Notes: a model not told the origin generated them from the sequence alone. 64,000 bases of DNA from Blasia pusilla (GCA_050084515.1 CM114271.1:57970001-58034000); one strand, 5' to 3'. Positions 44,967 to 55,335 are shown, counted from the first letter of the stretch. Translations and numbers: made by a program.

Positions 44967-46943
44967 TTGTTATCGAGTGTTGCAGCTCCATTGATTTGGG
45001 ACATGGACGGGATATATGGGGCCATGAAGGGCCCACGACGATACTCGCGTGCAATGGGCACCATTGAGTTGGAGGACTTCATGCAAGAGTTTGATACGTG
45101 GTGTGATATGCAGATGTTGCGAAACGCCACGTTGTTTACACCCTTCTTGGCTTGGAAGGGGTTGTTTCAGCACTTGGAGGGACCACCCATGGATGATTAA
45201 CATGAGTTTAGGAAGGACCATGTTGCTGAGATTGAGGCATGGAGACAATATTGGTCTCCAGGCTATGTGTCTATCACCCATGGTGGTATTGGTAGTAGTG
45301 CTCCTACTATGCCAACCATCCCGACGTTGAGTGGTACGAGTATGAGCCGGAGTGGGGGTACCAGTGGAGGTACCAGTGGGGGTACTAGTGGAGGTACTAG
45401 CGCCCCACCATTGTTCAGCCCGGTTGCAGAGTTCTTTAAGAGTTTGAAGAAGAACTATCAGGGAGTGAAGACAGAGAAGTTGAGGAGTCTCGAGGAATTT
45501 GAGCGAAAGACTGGTGAGAGTCTTCGTGAGGCATAAACTCGTATGCGACGCTTGATTTTAGTTACCCAGGGTATGATTGAGGCTCAAGAAATCCAGTTTT
45601 GGTATGGGATCTTGGACAGAGAGTTGCGCCACAGGGTGCAACTACTCTTATGATGCTACTCTTACGTGATGCTACTCTTATGAGTGATGATTCACCCACA
45701 TTGACCCATGTGTTTGCTCTATCTGAGAAGATTGAGCTTAACATGGTGGAGGAGAGAGTGGTGACATCCGCATTCAGTAGGGATACAACTACTACTTCTT
45801 GTGTTCAGCAGTCCACCTCACAGTCTCGTAGTAGTGGTGGTGCTAGTAGTAGGAGTCGTGGGGGGTACACACAACCTCAGTTAGGTCCTAGAGGGACACT
45901 TGCGCAGAGACCATTGCATTCATTTGCTGCCCCGCAGCAAGGACAGTCATGTTGGACATGTGGAGGTGATCATGTTAGGAGGTTTTGTCCCCAAGAGGAT
46001 GGGAGACGGACTTTGGAGGATGGGCCTCAGTCAGCCCAAACTCAGTGTGATCATTGCGGGAGACCAAGTCATCCTCGAGAGCGTTGCTTTGATCTTCATC
46101 CAGAGTTGAGATCAGGCCGCGGCCATGGTGGAGTAGCTCCGAGAGGCCAAGGTGATAGGAGTGGTAGAGGTGGACCATTGGTTGGAGAGCCTACGATGGC
46201 TACCCCTACCACTACGACAGAAGTCGACTATGGTCGCGGAGATTGAGATTAGAGCGAAGTTGGCTACTATGGCTGGTATCCAGCATAGAGCAGGTTCGGG
46301 AGCAGGGGCTTCCACCTCTTATGGAGGGGATGATCTCTCTTATATGGTGAGTGCAGCATAGGTTGAGGCATCAGCTGCAGTTACAAGAGGAGCCACTCGA
46401 GCGTCAGAGCCACGTGGTGCTATTGTGGAGTTGGACCCACAGAGGGATGAGGCTGGGAGGCAGGCTAGGCTTCCCCTGTCATTCTTGTTGTCTGAGGTGC
46501 TTAGGACTCCATCCATGGTTCCTACGCAGCCTATTGAGCTTACAGTGGGGACTGAGGCATCTACATCATATGCAGTAGACACGGATGCACCATCCAATGC
46601 ATTATTGCGGATGGCAACTTCAGTGTTGGGATTCCCATTTTTTTCGGCCATGGAGCTGATGGCTTTAGGAGTTGACTTAGCTCCTGTATTTCAGCTAGCA
46701 GCTACGTTGTGTGAACGTGGGGGTGTTACTGCTACACGTGTTGAGGTGGATGAGGGTGTTGCGGTGGAGCGACCCTCTATGTCAGGTGTAGCATTGAGTA
46801 CCAGTGCTACTTGGCAAGCAGCAGCGGCAAAGATGGATGCATTACCAGCCTGGCCAACCATTGATCGTGAGAGGCTTACACCCGGTGTATGTATATTGGA
46901 GAATCGGAGTGGGATATTCCGATTGGTGAGTCCTACAGGATAG
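44967..46943 (+). pseudogene. Copy 2 Gag with two zinc knuckles
   Basis: Gag starts near MLSSVAAPLIWDMDGIYGAM. It includes the capsid-like TIELEDFMQEFDTWCDM and LFQHLEGPPMDD, then a GGTS minisatellite (about 45,346-45,400). Next comes the TRMRRLILVTQGMIEAQ and FWYGILDREL region of Ty3 Gag. Knuckle 1 is CWTCGGDHVRRFC (C-x2-C-x3-H-x4-C, one residue shorter than usual). Knuckle 2 is CDHCGRPSHPRERC (C-x2-C-x4-H-x4-C). A long C-terminal extension follows in another frame and ends at a TAG in frame with the protease. Stops at about 45,198 and 45,534 and a shift near 46,230 break it. Confidence 0.85.
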
Positions 46944-47700
46944 GTGTATGGACCCGATAGAGTCTTGTTAGACTCTGGTGCCCAACCTTTGATGTTGGGA
47001 AAGGCGGCATGTATTGGTTTGGGTATTAGGAGGTCAGAGCTTGAGCCTTGCCCATTCCAGATTCAAACATCACTTGGAGGAACCAATGATAGGTCTCAAT
47101 TCATGACACGGGAGAAGTTGTCTGCACAATTGAGACCAGATCATCCGACTGATAGCTCCCGGTTGGGAGTACCTGCAGTGGTCACATCAGCCGAGTCGTA
47201 TGATGAACTAGTTGGAGGAGCAGTATTGTACCCAATGGGTTTTCAGATGGACTACTAGATTGAGACAGCGTCTTATAGATCTGGTTGGCAGTCCGAGGAT
47301 GGACGTATGAGCCAGGTCCATGTGAGATTTATTTATGGGGCTCGACCAGGAGGGTCTTCCCCAACGATGGTAGCATCTGTGGCTGTTTTAGTGGAGTAGT
47401 CACTTGGCCAGGAGACTTTTTGGAGGGTAATCTTTCTACTATGGATTCTCCTGTGCATGAGGAGGTAGAGGAGGTCCCTAGTTTTGCAGCAGTGGTATCC
47501 TCATCGTTGGATATTCCACTTTGGAGTTCAGGCGGTGCACTACGGCAAGAGGCTGATCGCCTAGTGCAAGAGGCTTGGTGTGAGGCTGTTATACCTCACG
47601 AGGAAGAGGAGGCCCCACGGCGGACTCCTGCTTCTGGTCCAGTTGGGTTATCCCCTTTGGATACTACATCCATTGGATGGCAGTATCCGCCGGAGGACAT
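46944..47700 (+). pseudogene. Copy 2 aspartic protease and linker
   Basis: RVLLDSGAQPLMLGKAAC carries the retropepsin DSGA. RRSELEPCPFQIQTSLGG and the SYDELVGGAVLYPMG block follow. A TAG replaces the Trp codon seen in copy 1 (DFWEET). After a frameshift near 47,270 the linker VVTWPGDFLEG ... DIPLWSSGGALRQEAD ... PLDTTSIGWQYPPED leads to the methyltransferase. Copy 3 has this linker continuous in frame with motif I, which shows protease, linker and methyltransferase were once a single frame. Confidence 0.85.
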
Positions 47701-48891
47701 TTTGTGTTAGATCTCTTTGGTGGGATTAGCACTGGTTTGGCTGTAGTGTTGCAGACCGGTATTCCTGTGCGGAGATACGTGTATGTGGAGCGAGATGAGA
47801 CGGCCCAGAGAGTCTTATCCCGACATATCGGTCAGTTGATGCAGAGATATCCTGAGTTGTTGCCGCCATGAGCTATTCGTGGGTACCAGCGTGCTTTGCT
47901 GTCACACATTACATTGTTGGGGGCGCAAGACCTTGAGAGGGTTGGTCATGTGGATTTGGTGATTGCTAGATGGCCATGTCAGGATCATACACGTGTTGGT
48001 CGTGGTGAGGGATTACACGACCCTAGGTCTCAATTATTTTGGGATATGTTACGGGTGTTACAACATCTTCAGATTCATCAGGCACGTGCTCCAACTTACA
48101 TTCTGGAGAATGTTCCATTGTTGGGTGATACTCGAACCCAGATGATGGCGAGTGTTCACGAGGTGCGGTCTTGGATTGGACCAGTGGTGTTGTTGGATGC
48201 AGCGCGAGTTGGCTCGCGTGCACATCGTCCACGCTTGTGGTGGACAAACTTGTTGCCTAGGGAGGTTCTACGACGAGCATATGATGCAGTGCAGCGTGAT
48301 CCTTATCTTACAGTGGATGGTATCTTGAATATTGGGCGACTTTCTCACGTGGTGAGGGTTATTGATCGGTCATCCATGGCAGTGGTGAACCGTGTGGGCC
48401 AGCCTAGGATGGCACTACCCACATTTTTGAGTTTTCCCTGGTCACATGCCTACAGGGAAGGTGGTCCCGAGCTTGTATGGGATTCTCATATGCGACAGTT
48501 GGTGGAGCCTAACGCTGATGAGAGAGAGCGTTTAATGGGATTTGCTACTGGTGTGACAGCGGTTGCTTCCATTTATGAGGCTTCACGACGTCATGTGTTG
48601 GGTCAGGCCATGGACCTGAATTGTTTGACTTGGATTTTGAGTCTTGGTATGGCCAAGCAGCGTCGACTTTGGACTATGTGTGTGGGTCTTCCACCCCTTG
48701 TGATGAGCTCGATGGCTACCGGGACGGTAGAGGCATCGGCTGGGGGCGAGGAGAGTAATATTTTGCATCCTTGGAGTAAATGGGATGTAATGGCTGGGCA
48801 TGTGGAGTTGGTTGCTCATGCTGGTGGAGGAGTTATTTGCTTAGATGATGGTGTAGCTAAGGGTGTACCATCTTGTGAGGGGGTTACGTAG
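47701..48891 (+). pseudogene. Copy 2 DNMT3-like cytosine-5 DNA methyltransferase (best-preserved copy)
   Basis: Motif I is VLDLFGGISTGLAVVLQ at 47,704, and YVYVERDETA follows. Motif IV is LVIARWPCQDHT, with the catalytic Cys codon at 47,977-47,979. LFWDMLRVLQHL follows, then motif VI TYILENVPLLGD, and LLDAARVGSRAHRPRLWWTN as in DNMT3. Motif IX is ERERLMGFATGVTAV, and motif X is LGQAMDLNCLTWILSLG. From 47,896 the frame is open for 331 codons. Upstream, one TGA (47,869) and a 1-bp loss before motif I disrupt it. The enzyme would transfer a methyl group from S-adenosylmethionine to cytosine C5. The Gly before Trp-Pro-Cys is Arg here, a possible further defect. Confidence 0.92.
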
Positions 48892-48897
48892 CAGCCA
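48889..48897 (+). promoter_or_regulatory. Candidate programmed readthrough stop (TAG CAG CCA), copy 2
   Basis: The TAG ends the 331-codon methyltransferase frame. The RT frame continues from the very next codon in the same phase (CAG CCA ATG ...). CAGCCA fits CAR YYA, the context of tobamovirus-type leaky UAG stops. Confidence 0.75.
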
Positions 48898-49988
48898 ATG
48901 GCATCGTCCTCTCCCTCTAGTGTGCTAGTGGAGGAGACTTGGGAGCCATTACTTGGGCCCAAGCTTACAGGAGGTGAGAAACGACGCTTGACACAGTTCC
49001 TACGTGCTTATAGGAGTTGTTTTGCCTTTAGCATGAAGGAGTTGGGTGCTCTGGTTGGACCCGGTATACGGATTGATTTGGCTAGTGATACGCCAATCTT
49101 CCGTCGTCCCTATCGATATAGTGATATGGAGAGGGACCTGATTCAGAGTAGGACGTTGGACCTTTTGGAGGCTGGATTAGTGGAGTTGTCGCATGGAGAG
49201 TATGCATCAGCCACTATCATGCTTGCTAAAAAGGATATGCATGGCAACTACACGGATAAGCGGATGTGTGGAGATACTGTCCTATCAATCGGCAAACCAA
49301 GGCCGATAGGTATGCCATGCCTACACCTGAGGAGATATTTGATGTGGTGGGAGAGGCAAAGATTTTCAGTACTTTGGATCTTTGGGCAGGATACCATCAA
49401 TTGCCGATTCCGGAGAGTGACAAGGCCAAGACAACATTTTGGGGTGTCAACTCTCATGGCAAGGATTGTTTGTACCAGTGGAAATTCTTACCCTTTGGGT
49501 TGAAGAATGCACCGAGGAGTTTCGAGAGTGATGGACAGGATCCTAGCAGGGTTGGATTTTGTTCAGTGTTACATTGATGATATCTTGGTGTTCAGTAACA
49601 CGTTGAAAGAGCATCAGATACATTTGCAGATGGTGTTTGAGTGGTTGAAAGCTCATGGTCTACGTTTGCATCCAAGAAAGTGTAAGTTCTTCCATGAGGA
49701 TGTTGAGTACTTGGGTCATGTGATCTATCCAGGTGGTTTGGGAGTTCAGCAAGCAAAGGTGGAGGCTATTGCACTTATTCCTTGTCCGGTAGATGTGAGT
49801 AGAGTTCGGGCATTCATGGGATTAGCGAACTACTGTCGGAGGTATGTGAAGGGATTTAGTGCTATGGCAAAGCCTTTGAACCAATTGCTGAAATCAGATC
49901 AGGAGTGGCACTAGGGAGATGATCAGGAGAGAACTTTTTTGGAGCTCAAGGCCCAGTTGGTGACGGCGCCTATCTTGAGGAGACCTAT
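48892..49988 (+). pseudogene. Copy 2 reverse transcriptase and start of RNase H region
   Basis: It starts in ETWEPLLGPKLTGGEKRRL and has LASDTPIFRRPYRYSD, KKDMHGNYTDKRMCGD, the PTPEEIFDVVGEAKIFSTLDL block and FLPFGLKNAP. The catalytic YIDDILVFS follows. The connection domain reads FMGLANYCRRYVKGFSAM and is followed by TAG (CAG in relatives) and QLVTAPILRRPI. Frameshifts occur near 49,275 and 49,510. It ends abruptly at about 49,990, where copy 3 begins in reverse. Confidence 0.9.
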
Positions 49989-49989
49989 C

Positions 49990-51650
49990 ACATGTCGTCT
50001 TCTCTCTAGCCTCGCGATCCAAGGACTCTCCACTAGACCTCGCCATCGAAGTCTCCACACTTTGGCTCTCCATAGCCAACATGCCTAAATAGGCTGACAC
50101 ATGCCATCTTGGAACCGACTCCTCATCACTCTCTCCATGCCATCGAGCTCCAATTGCATCTCGATGACTCGGGCATGGGTTACGACTCAACCCATGTGCA
50201 TCCTGGTTGAGCATCCGAGGTCTATGTACCACCTAAAAATCATACTCCTGCAACAACAAAGCCCATCTCGCAAGCTTATCTGTAAGCTTGTCGGACTCCA
50301 TCAACTACTTCAGTGGTTGATGATCAATGATGATGGTAAAGGGGTTGCCGAATAAGTAACATCTGAAATGCGCGATAGCCCACACTACAGCCAAGCACTC
50401 ATCCTCATATGAGCTATACTTTGCCTCTGCAGCGTTGTTTGAGTGGCTAGCATAAGCCACCACGAACTCTCTACCCTCATCATCATGTTGGATGAGCACC
50501 GCTCCAAGCCCCAACATGCTCCAATCTGTGTGCAAGTGGAAAGGACGCTCCCTGATCGGTCTCCTCAAGATGGGCGCGGACGTCAACCTGTCCTTGAGCA
50601 ACTGAAATGCTCGCTCCTGCTCATCCCCCTAGTGCCACTTGTGATCCACCTTGGTCAGCAAGGTGAGCGGCTTCGCAATCAAACTGAATCCCTTGACGTA
50701 TCGCCGCTAGAAGTTCGCCAATCCCATGAATGCGCAAACACGGCTAACATTTGTTGGGCATGGAATGCGTGAGATAACCTCTACCTTTTTTTGCTGAACA
50801 CCAAGGCCCCTTGGGCATATCGTATGACCCAAATACTCAATCGGGTCGTAGAAGAACTTGCACTTGTCTGGATGTAGCTTCAGCCCATGTAATTGCAATC
50901 GTCAAAACATCTCCTTTAGATGTCGCTCATGCTCCTCAACCGTGGCGCTAAAGACTACGATGTCATCAATATAACACCTAGCAAAATCCAGACCAGCCAA
51001 GATCCTATCTATGATCCTCTGAAACTCAGCCGAGGCGTTCTTTAACCCAAATGGTAAGAACCGTCATTGGTACAAACAATCCTTCCCATGAGGATCGATG
51101 CTCCAAAATGCCATCTTCTGCATGTCTTGCAATCTGAAAGGCAGCTGATGGTATCCGGCTCCAATGAACTGAAGACCTTTGCGTGACCAATCGCATCAAA
51201 GATCTCCTCAGGGGTGGGCATGGCATACCTATCGGACTTCGTCTGCCGATTGATAGGTTGGTAATCCCCACACATCCACATATCCGTCCAGTTGCCATGC
51301 ACATCCTTCTTGGCGGGCATGACAATGGCAGATGCATACTCCCCATGCGACATCTCCACTAGTCCTGCTCTGACCAAGTCTTGGCTGCTACTCTGAGTCA
51401 GAGCCCTCTCCGTATCACTGTATCTGTAGGGTGGTCGGAAGATCGGTGTATCACTCGACAACTCAATGTGGATCCCCGGTCCCTTCAGCGTACCCAAATC
51501 CTCCATGCTAAACGCAAAGCAGCTCTTATAACTCCTGAGGAACTGATGTATCCGGCGCCGCTCTCCTCCTGTCAACTTAGGGCCCATATCTCGCTCTCAA
51601 GTCTCCATCGTGACTACGGTAGGACTCTCCGGCGTGGATATCGGTGGTTG
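49990..51650 (-). pseudogene. Copy 3 reverse transcriptase and RNase H
   Basis: The minus strand shows MGPKLTGGERRRIHQFLRSY, LSSDTPIFRPPYRYSD, KKDVHGNWTDMWMCGDYQP and PTPEEIFDAIGHAK. The frame then shifts near 51,150-51,050. The catalytic region near 50,970 reads CYIDDIVVF. The connection domain at 50,898-50,707 has LHPDKCKFFYDPIEYLGHTI. RNase H (50,601-50,305) is well kept: HLHTDWSMLGLGAVLIQ, FVVAYASHSNNAAEAKYSS and ECLAVVWAIAHF. The tail MLNQDAHGLSRNPCPSHRD follows. This copy keeps Gln where copy 1 has a stop in the RNase H tail. Confidence 0.9.
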
Positions 51651-51653
51651 CTA
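51645..51653 (-). promoter_or_regulatory. Candidate programmed readthrough stop (TAG CAA CCA), copy 3
   Basis: The minus-strand codon TAG at 51,653-51,651 followed by CAACCA lies in the same frame as the methyltransferase tail upstream and the RT downstream. It is at the position homologous to 22,093 and 48,889. Nearby private stops (TGA at about 51,674 and in the ETWE codons) lack this context. Confidence 0.7.
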
Positions 51654-53163
51654 TGGTGCAACCATGTCTCAAACAACAACACTCGGCCGCTCTCCTCCAC
51701 GTGCAGTGCTCGGAACCACGCTCGATGCTGTGGCTATCATCCACTAGCGTACTCGCAAAACATCCCTAGAAGTCCAAGGGTGTCTCTCCCGGTCTCCCTT
51801 GGTGTGTAGATCTCCTTGGGTCTCGCCCCCAGCCACTGACTTCACCGTCTCGGTAGGCATGGGGCTCACCAACGCAAATGCTGTGATCTCTCGCGATCTC
51901 ATACGGCGCTGCTCAACCACTCCTAAGCTGAGGATCCATGCCAAGAAGTTCAGGTCCATCGCCTGACCCAAGATATGGCGTCATGATGCCTCTGAAACTG
52001 ACGGTACTGCCGTCACTCTTTTGGGAAATCCCATCACTCGCTCTCTCTTGTCGGCGTTGGGCTCCACCAACCGGTGAACCTGGTCATCCCAAACCAAGCC
52101 AGGACTGGCCTCCTTGTATGCATAAGAAGCGGGAAAACTCAAAAACGTGGGCAAGGCTGCCCGCGGCCTGCCTACCATGTTGACCGCAGTTAACGGTGGT
52201 CGATCATCGTGCCTCACTGCTTGTAATCGACGACCTGGATCCAGAATGGAATCCACAAACAAATGGGAGGGGCGCTTTACTCTCGCAAACGCCCTCTGTA
52301 ACACCGCGCTGGAACAAAGTTGGTCCACCATAGACGCGGGAAATGGGCTCTAGAACCTACACTCGCCGCATCCAAGAACAGTGCTAGGCCGCTCTAGGAA
52401 TGCACCTGATGAGCACTCGTCACCACCTGTGACCTGGAGTCTCCTAAGATCGGCACATTCTCCAGAATGTAGGCTGGAGAACGAGACTAGTGCTCTTGCA
52501 ACTACCGTAAGACCCTCAACATCTCCCAAAACAACTTGGACCGAGTGTCCGCCAACCCGCTGCCTCGTCCAACACTCGATTGGCCCTGACATGGCCAACC
52601 AAATATGACCAAATCAATGGTCCCTACCCGCTCTAAGTCCTGCGCCCCCAGCAACGAAATATCCCTCGGTAGGGAACTTTGGTACCCCTGTATCGCGGAT
52701 GCACACAATAAGTTGGGAAAATATAGGCGTAAGTGCGCCACATGTCGTAGCGAGACGCGCCTCAGAACATCATCACTCTCCACATACAAGTACTGTTGCA
52801 CTCGCAGTCATGCTTGCAAAAAACAGCTAACCCAGTGCTAATCCCTCCAACGAGATCTAACACTCGAATACCCTCCTCCGGGATACACCACACAATGGGT
52901 ATGGTATCCAAGGGTGTCATCCTAGCACTCCCTGCTAACTTGTGTTCCTCAGACCCGTCACGCTCCGGTGCAAACGCCTCGCTCCATGCGGTCTGCACGT
53001 GTTCATCTTCCAATTGTCGAAGCTCCTAAGTCAAGCCCCACAACGGCACCTCTCCTCCACGGAATGATGCAACTACCATAACACTCCTCTCCATAGAAAT
53101 GTCAGGAACGGGAGTATCCTTTGCATGGACATGTCCCTCAATCAAATCACTAGGCCAAGTGAT
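51654..53163 (-). pseudogene. Copy 3 linker and DNMT3-like methyltransferase
   Basis: The linker (ERSVMVVASFRGGEVPLWG ... MTPLDTIPIVWCIPEEGI) runs straight into motif I, RVLDLVGGISTGLAVF, in one frame. A frameshift follows near 52,810. Motif IV is intact: LVIFGWPCQGQSSVGRGSG, with catalytic Pro-Cys at about 52,590-52,595, and LFWEMLRVLR follows. Motif IX reads RERVMGFPKRVTAV and motif X MGQAMDLNFLAWILSLG. The segment carrying motifs VI and VIII (about 52,500-52,340) is frameshifted. This copy preserves the canonical G-W-P-C-Q that copies 1 and 2 have altered. Confidence 0.88.
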
Positions 53164-53422
53164 GGCACTGGTTTGGAAGGACCATATGCGTAACTATGTG
53201 CCATGTCACCTTTCTCATATTAATAGTACAGTTGATCCAAGCTTAGCAGTAGTTTCTACAAGCTTGTGTTGTATATTGTGTGGTTGTGCCTGTGATGCAA
53301 CCACTATGCTAATTTGCGATGGGTGTTTGAGAGGGTGGCATATGGCATGTCTGAGACCACCTCTCACTAGGGTTCCTTGGAAACGATGGATGTGCCCCAG
53401 ATGTACATATGATAGATACTAG
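53161..53422 (+). pseudogene. Copy 2 integrase C-terminal tail with intact PHD finger
   Basis: After ALVWKDHMRNYVP, which matches copy 1's MVWKDHGRN, the frame encodes a complete C4HC3 finger. It has CILC, 11 residues, CDGC, 4 residues, HMAC, 14 residues, then CPRC. The spacing and the W before the last cysteine pair are those of PHD fingers, which read histone H3 tails. The frame ends in TAG at about 53,420. Integrase itself is missing from this copy, so the finger is an orphaned 3' end. Confidence 0.85.
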
Positions 53423-53586
53423 GTAGTCATAGATCTAAACTTGTGTTTGTGATAAGGATGACATGAAGGCGACTAACGATGGGGTCAAATGAGTACCCGA
53501 CCTCTTTGCTCTTAGCGTTTTAGAGATGTATGTCATGGTAGATAGGGATAGATGACTATTTGGAGTTAGAGGGACCTAACCACCGG

Positions 53587-53720
53587 CTAGGGGGGCAATT
53601 AGAGATATTTTGGTACTCGATTTTCTTGATGTTTAGATGCCATGAGTTAGTATCATATCTTGTGTGTGTATTCGGTGACAACGATGTATGTTGTGGAGCG
53701 ATATATATACGAATAACAAC
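53587..53720 (+). repeat. Copy 2 polypurine tract and 3' LTR piece
   Basis: ctaggggggc, as in copy 1, is followed by aattagagatattttgg and about 110 bp that match the last 130 bp of repeat R (54,250-54,384). The final bases are altered (gcgatatatatacgaa). Confidence 0.55.
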
Positions 53721-53721
53721 T

Positions 53722-54158
53722 ATCACGTCTTTTAGGATGGATAGACTAGTTCATGGTAGATAGCCTTTGAGGATATTGAAGGACCTCAGGAGATTGAGGA
53801 TGGGCTACTAAGGCCACGGGTAACTTGAGAGAGTAGGTTTCTCCTTCGTTTTGGCTTATTTGGAGACATACAGAGAAACTTATCATTTATAATATCTTAC
53901 CATTAGGAATATTATTGACTTTTCACTTTGGGAAGTGGCCCTTGACCCCCTACAACAAGCCAAGAGCCAAGGAGATGACTTGCGAGCATAGGTTACCATG
54001 GAGAGAGCATGGGAGAGGGAAGGGGGGATACCCACGGTGAGAGAGCTTTGGAGCTCATTCTCTCTTGTTAAACCTCTTGGCATGAGGCGGAAGAGCTATG
54101 GTCCTCCTTGCCTTGTGAGTAACCCAAACCTATTATTAGGAGAGTGGGTTTGGTTTGA

Positions 54159-54220
<62 letters not shown>

Positions 54221-54384
54221 GTGTGCACTTGTTGAGAGATGGTGATGTATTGGAGATATTTTGATACTCGATTGTCTTGATATTTAGATGCCATGAGTTA
54301 GTATCGAATCTTGTGTGTTTGTGTGTGTATTCGATGACAACGATGTATGTTGTGTAGTGATGTGTATGCGCACGATATTTGCCT
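53722..54384 (+). repeat. Dispersed repeat R, copy at 53.7 kb
   Basis: It aligns with 18,700-19,345 from the first bases (atcacgtcttttaggat) through (GA)n to the tail gatgtgtatgcgcacgata. It abuts the copy 2 LTR piece directly, which fits an LTR-derived unit or tandem LTRs. Confidence 0.6.
54163..54218 (+). repeat. (AG)n microsatellite
   Basis: About 28 uninterrupted AG units inside repeat R. Confidence 0.95.
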
Positions 54385-54389
54385 ACTAT

Positions 54390-54990
54390 CAACGTTGTCA
54401 TCGAACGGAATTTCCCTTCCTTTCAAGCCCTCATTGTTCAAATATCTTTCATGGGTTGGATTTGTCTAAAACCCTCTCTTTTACAACAATTGTGATAGAG
54501 ATTTCATACCTCTATATAATGTTGCTCAATTTATCACAATATTAATTGCATGCATGTGCTACACAATATTTGAACATAACACACCATTATCTACATAATT
54601 GTGTTTATGAAAAATTAATTAATTATGGTCTCTACTATTCATGCTTCACATGAGTATAATTAATTCTATTCTCCAATCCCCCCTTCTCAAGGCCATACAC
54701 TTGTTTTAATCTATATTCTTAGAAGAGGACTGGGTTTGGGACGTGTAGGCTTCCCGTGTTGACACATGTACAGGAATATTTAATTAAGTGCTAACAAGAA
54801 GAATTAAAGGCTTTTTCACCCGCCCAAGGTTTGAAGAGAATAGAGAAACCCTTCTCGGATGTCTGGACCAGTCCTTTCAACAACTTTTCTATTACTAACA
54901 CTTGTTAGAGTTACGAAAGTTTCCCGTCACCTCACAAACATGCATAGCACGGGCGTCATATTAGTCCCACCTAATGTTACTCTGGGACTT
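54390..54990. other. AT-rich intergenic upstream of the Nopp140-like gene
   Basis: No open frame of interest. The shift to GC-richer sequence near 54,950 probably marks the promoter/5' UTR of the next gene. Confidence 0.4.
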
Positions 54991-55335
54991 AATCCCACTT
55001 AAGCTCCACGCTAATGATCGCACACCGCGCCTTTCTTTTCTCCCCTGTAGAGAGAGCAGAGAGCCCAGGTGGCCCCTCCTGCGGCCGCGCCTCCTTCTTC
55101 TTCTGTCTTGACAGAGCGGAGGCAGAGCTTCCTTGAGCCGCGCCTCCTTTCTCCCCTGCAGAAGCTGCGAGAGAAAGAGGGAGCGGAGGCGGATCTTCAT
55201 TCGGCCGTGCCTGTTTTGTATTTCGTTGGAGAAGGAAAGAAAGAAAGGAGAGGCAGAGATTTTTGTTGTATGTTTTTGCCGCGCGCATTGGAGCTGCGAT
55301 TGCGAGGAGAATCAACCGAGGGAGCGGCGACGGCA

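Larger units (their letters stand above)
49990..53163 (-). mobile_element. Copy 3: inverted internal segment of the same Ty3 family, no LTRs
   Basis: Read on the minus strand it starts inside the protease-methyltransferase linker (VITWPSDLIEG at 53,163). It continues through methyltransferase, TAG, RT and RNase H, and stops just past RNase H at about 49,990. Neither end is an LTR, so it did not arrive by normal integration. It differs from copy 2 throughout, so it is not a simple inversion of copy 2 sequence. Confidence 0.85.
44904..53720 (+). mobile_element. Ty3/gypsy element with DNA methyltransferase, copy 2, carrying inverted copy 3
   Basis: Plus-strand Gag, protease, linker, methyltransferase, TAG and RT/early RNase H run from 44.9 to 49.99 kb. 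The plus-strand PHD-finger tail, polypurine tract and LTR resume at about 53.16 kb. Between them lies 3.17 kb of another family member in reverse (copy 3). Compared with copy 1 (about 23,180-24,945), the rest of RNase H and all of integrase are missing. The left boundary is not resolved. Confidence 0.82.

Noticed and set aside
50101-52608. Plus-strand frames in the copy 3 region
   Set aside because: The minus strand carries methyltransferase, RT and RNase H motifs; the plus-strand frames are shadows.
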